Assembly: GCF_000321225.1 (NCBI RefSeq) | Contig: NW_004450404.1 | Coordinates: 1,220,269 to 1,284,268, forward strand | Source: Odobenus rosmarus divergens | Taxonomy: Eukaryota > Chordata > Mammalia > Carnivora > Odobenidae | Direction of reading: 5' to 3' | DNA: 64,000 nt | Shown: positions 63,429 through 64,000 of the stretch, piece after piece | Numbering within the stretch: position 1 is the stretch's first letter | Layout of the letters: each line of letters starts with the position of its first letter | Translations under genes and position numbers: made by a program | Notes under the pieces: generated by a model | What the model was told of the DNA's origin: nothing | What the model saw: the letters and a program-made list of their open reading frames with translations, nothing else | Database searches by the model: none

Positions 63429-63837
63429 CTAAGAGGGCCTAAAATCGTAAACCACCGATAGCAGTTAATGACCATGAAATAAAGTAAGGTTATTCACAAT
63501 CTGTCAGATGAGCATGTTTTTTTTTTTTTTTTCACTTTGAAGCGATCACTGGTAATATTTGTTCTAGAAGAGCAAATGAGAGGTTCCAAGACATCATCTG
63601 GACGATTTCTAGGAGGTTCACACTTTCAAGAGTTGAAGTCACGCCAGCTTAATGGACAGAGAACATGAGATAAACAGAACTCCCTGAAAGGTTTCCTGTC
63701 GAAGACTTCCTAAGTACCATCATTTTCAGTGACTGAACCGTTGCTTCCACATACATACATAAGTGCAACAGATGCAAGAAAATCCCCCAAGGGGTTTGGG
63801 ATACTTCTGATATTAGCCTCAGAGGACAAGGCCATTG
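63429..63837. other. Low-repeat DNA with a T run
   Basis: Sixteen T at 63517-63532; otherwise nothing recognised. Confidence 0.45.
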
Positions 63838-63976
63838 AGATGCATCTATTGAGCCCCTATAGTGAGCCTAGTACTGTTCTAGGCTCTGTGGATACAGAGG
63901 TGAACACAAGGTTCAAGAGGCGGATCCCTGGAGGGATCCCTGTTCTAGTGAGGGGGGCAGACGATAAACTTGGGCA
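63838..63976 (-). mobile_element. L2 3' end, antisense
   Basis: TGCATCTATTGAGCCCCTATAG, CTGTTCTAGGCTCTGTGGATAC, GAGGTGAACACAAG, CCTGTTCTAGTGAGGGGGGC and GACGATAAAC match the reversed L2 terminus. Confidence 0.85.
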
Positions 63977-64000
63977 CATTTATGTAAACAAGATAATTGG

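Overview
This window looks like intergenic or intronic nuclear DNA from a caniform carnivore. The main evidence is about fifty copies, on both strands, of the tRNA-Lys-derived carnivore SINE (CAN-SINE). These have the head GCGCCTGGGTGGCTCAG, a CT-rich middle and an (AAAT)n/poly-A tail, and many sit between perfect 13-18 bp target-site duplications (TSDs). The young dog-specific SINE subfamily is not seen. The copies reading TCGTTAAGCGTCTGCC with a TGTGTTCCCTCTCTCGCTGTGTCTC tail fit an arctoid lineage better, such as bears or seals, but this is a judgement from memory and not a search result. No bacterial-style operon, CRISPR array, rRNA or stand-alone tRNA gene is present.

Layout. 1-10 kb: SINEs, three MER5-type DNA transposon remnants, an MLT1-type LTR (2591-2970), MIR and L2 fragments. 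10-23 kb: mostly old single-copy DNA with scattered SINEs, a long L2 (14530-16021) broken by another old repeat, and two SINE heads that lack their 3' halves. 23.6-25.5 kb: an old L1 3' end split by a pile-up of SINEs, some nested. 27.9-28.8 kb: another old L1 3' end. 30.6-34.3 kb: a decayed L1 ORF2 split by five SINEs and by a younger antisense L1 3' end. 36.5-40.2 kb: the most repeat-poor stretch, with a 72-bp tandem duplication, a GT/CG alternating tract and a palindromic CCAAT pair. 41.4-42.4 kb: two small open reading frames in low-repeat DNA, one very basic, the other after a TATA-like box. 43.5-47.6 kb: an antisense L1, then a large inverted duplication (arms 44619-45402 and 46591-47550) containing a hAT-like element. 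49-54 kb: old repeats and low-repeat DNA with two weak exon candidates. 54-64 kb: SINEs, L1 3' ends, L2, MIR and MER20 copies.

No protein-coding gene can be named. Long reading frames either lie in repeats (L1 ORF2, SINE shadows) or show no recognisable domain. Four short reading frames or exon-like segments are recorded at low confidence because of their sequence context (splice sites, TATA-like box, signal-peptide-like start, CpG retention). The strongest unexplained structure is the inverted duplication: by eye its arms are about 97% identical over nearly 480 aligned bases, and each arm acquired its own SINEs afterwards. Family names come from recognition by eye; RepeatMasker with a carnivore library would settle the uncertain ones.
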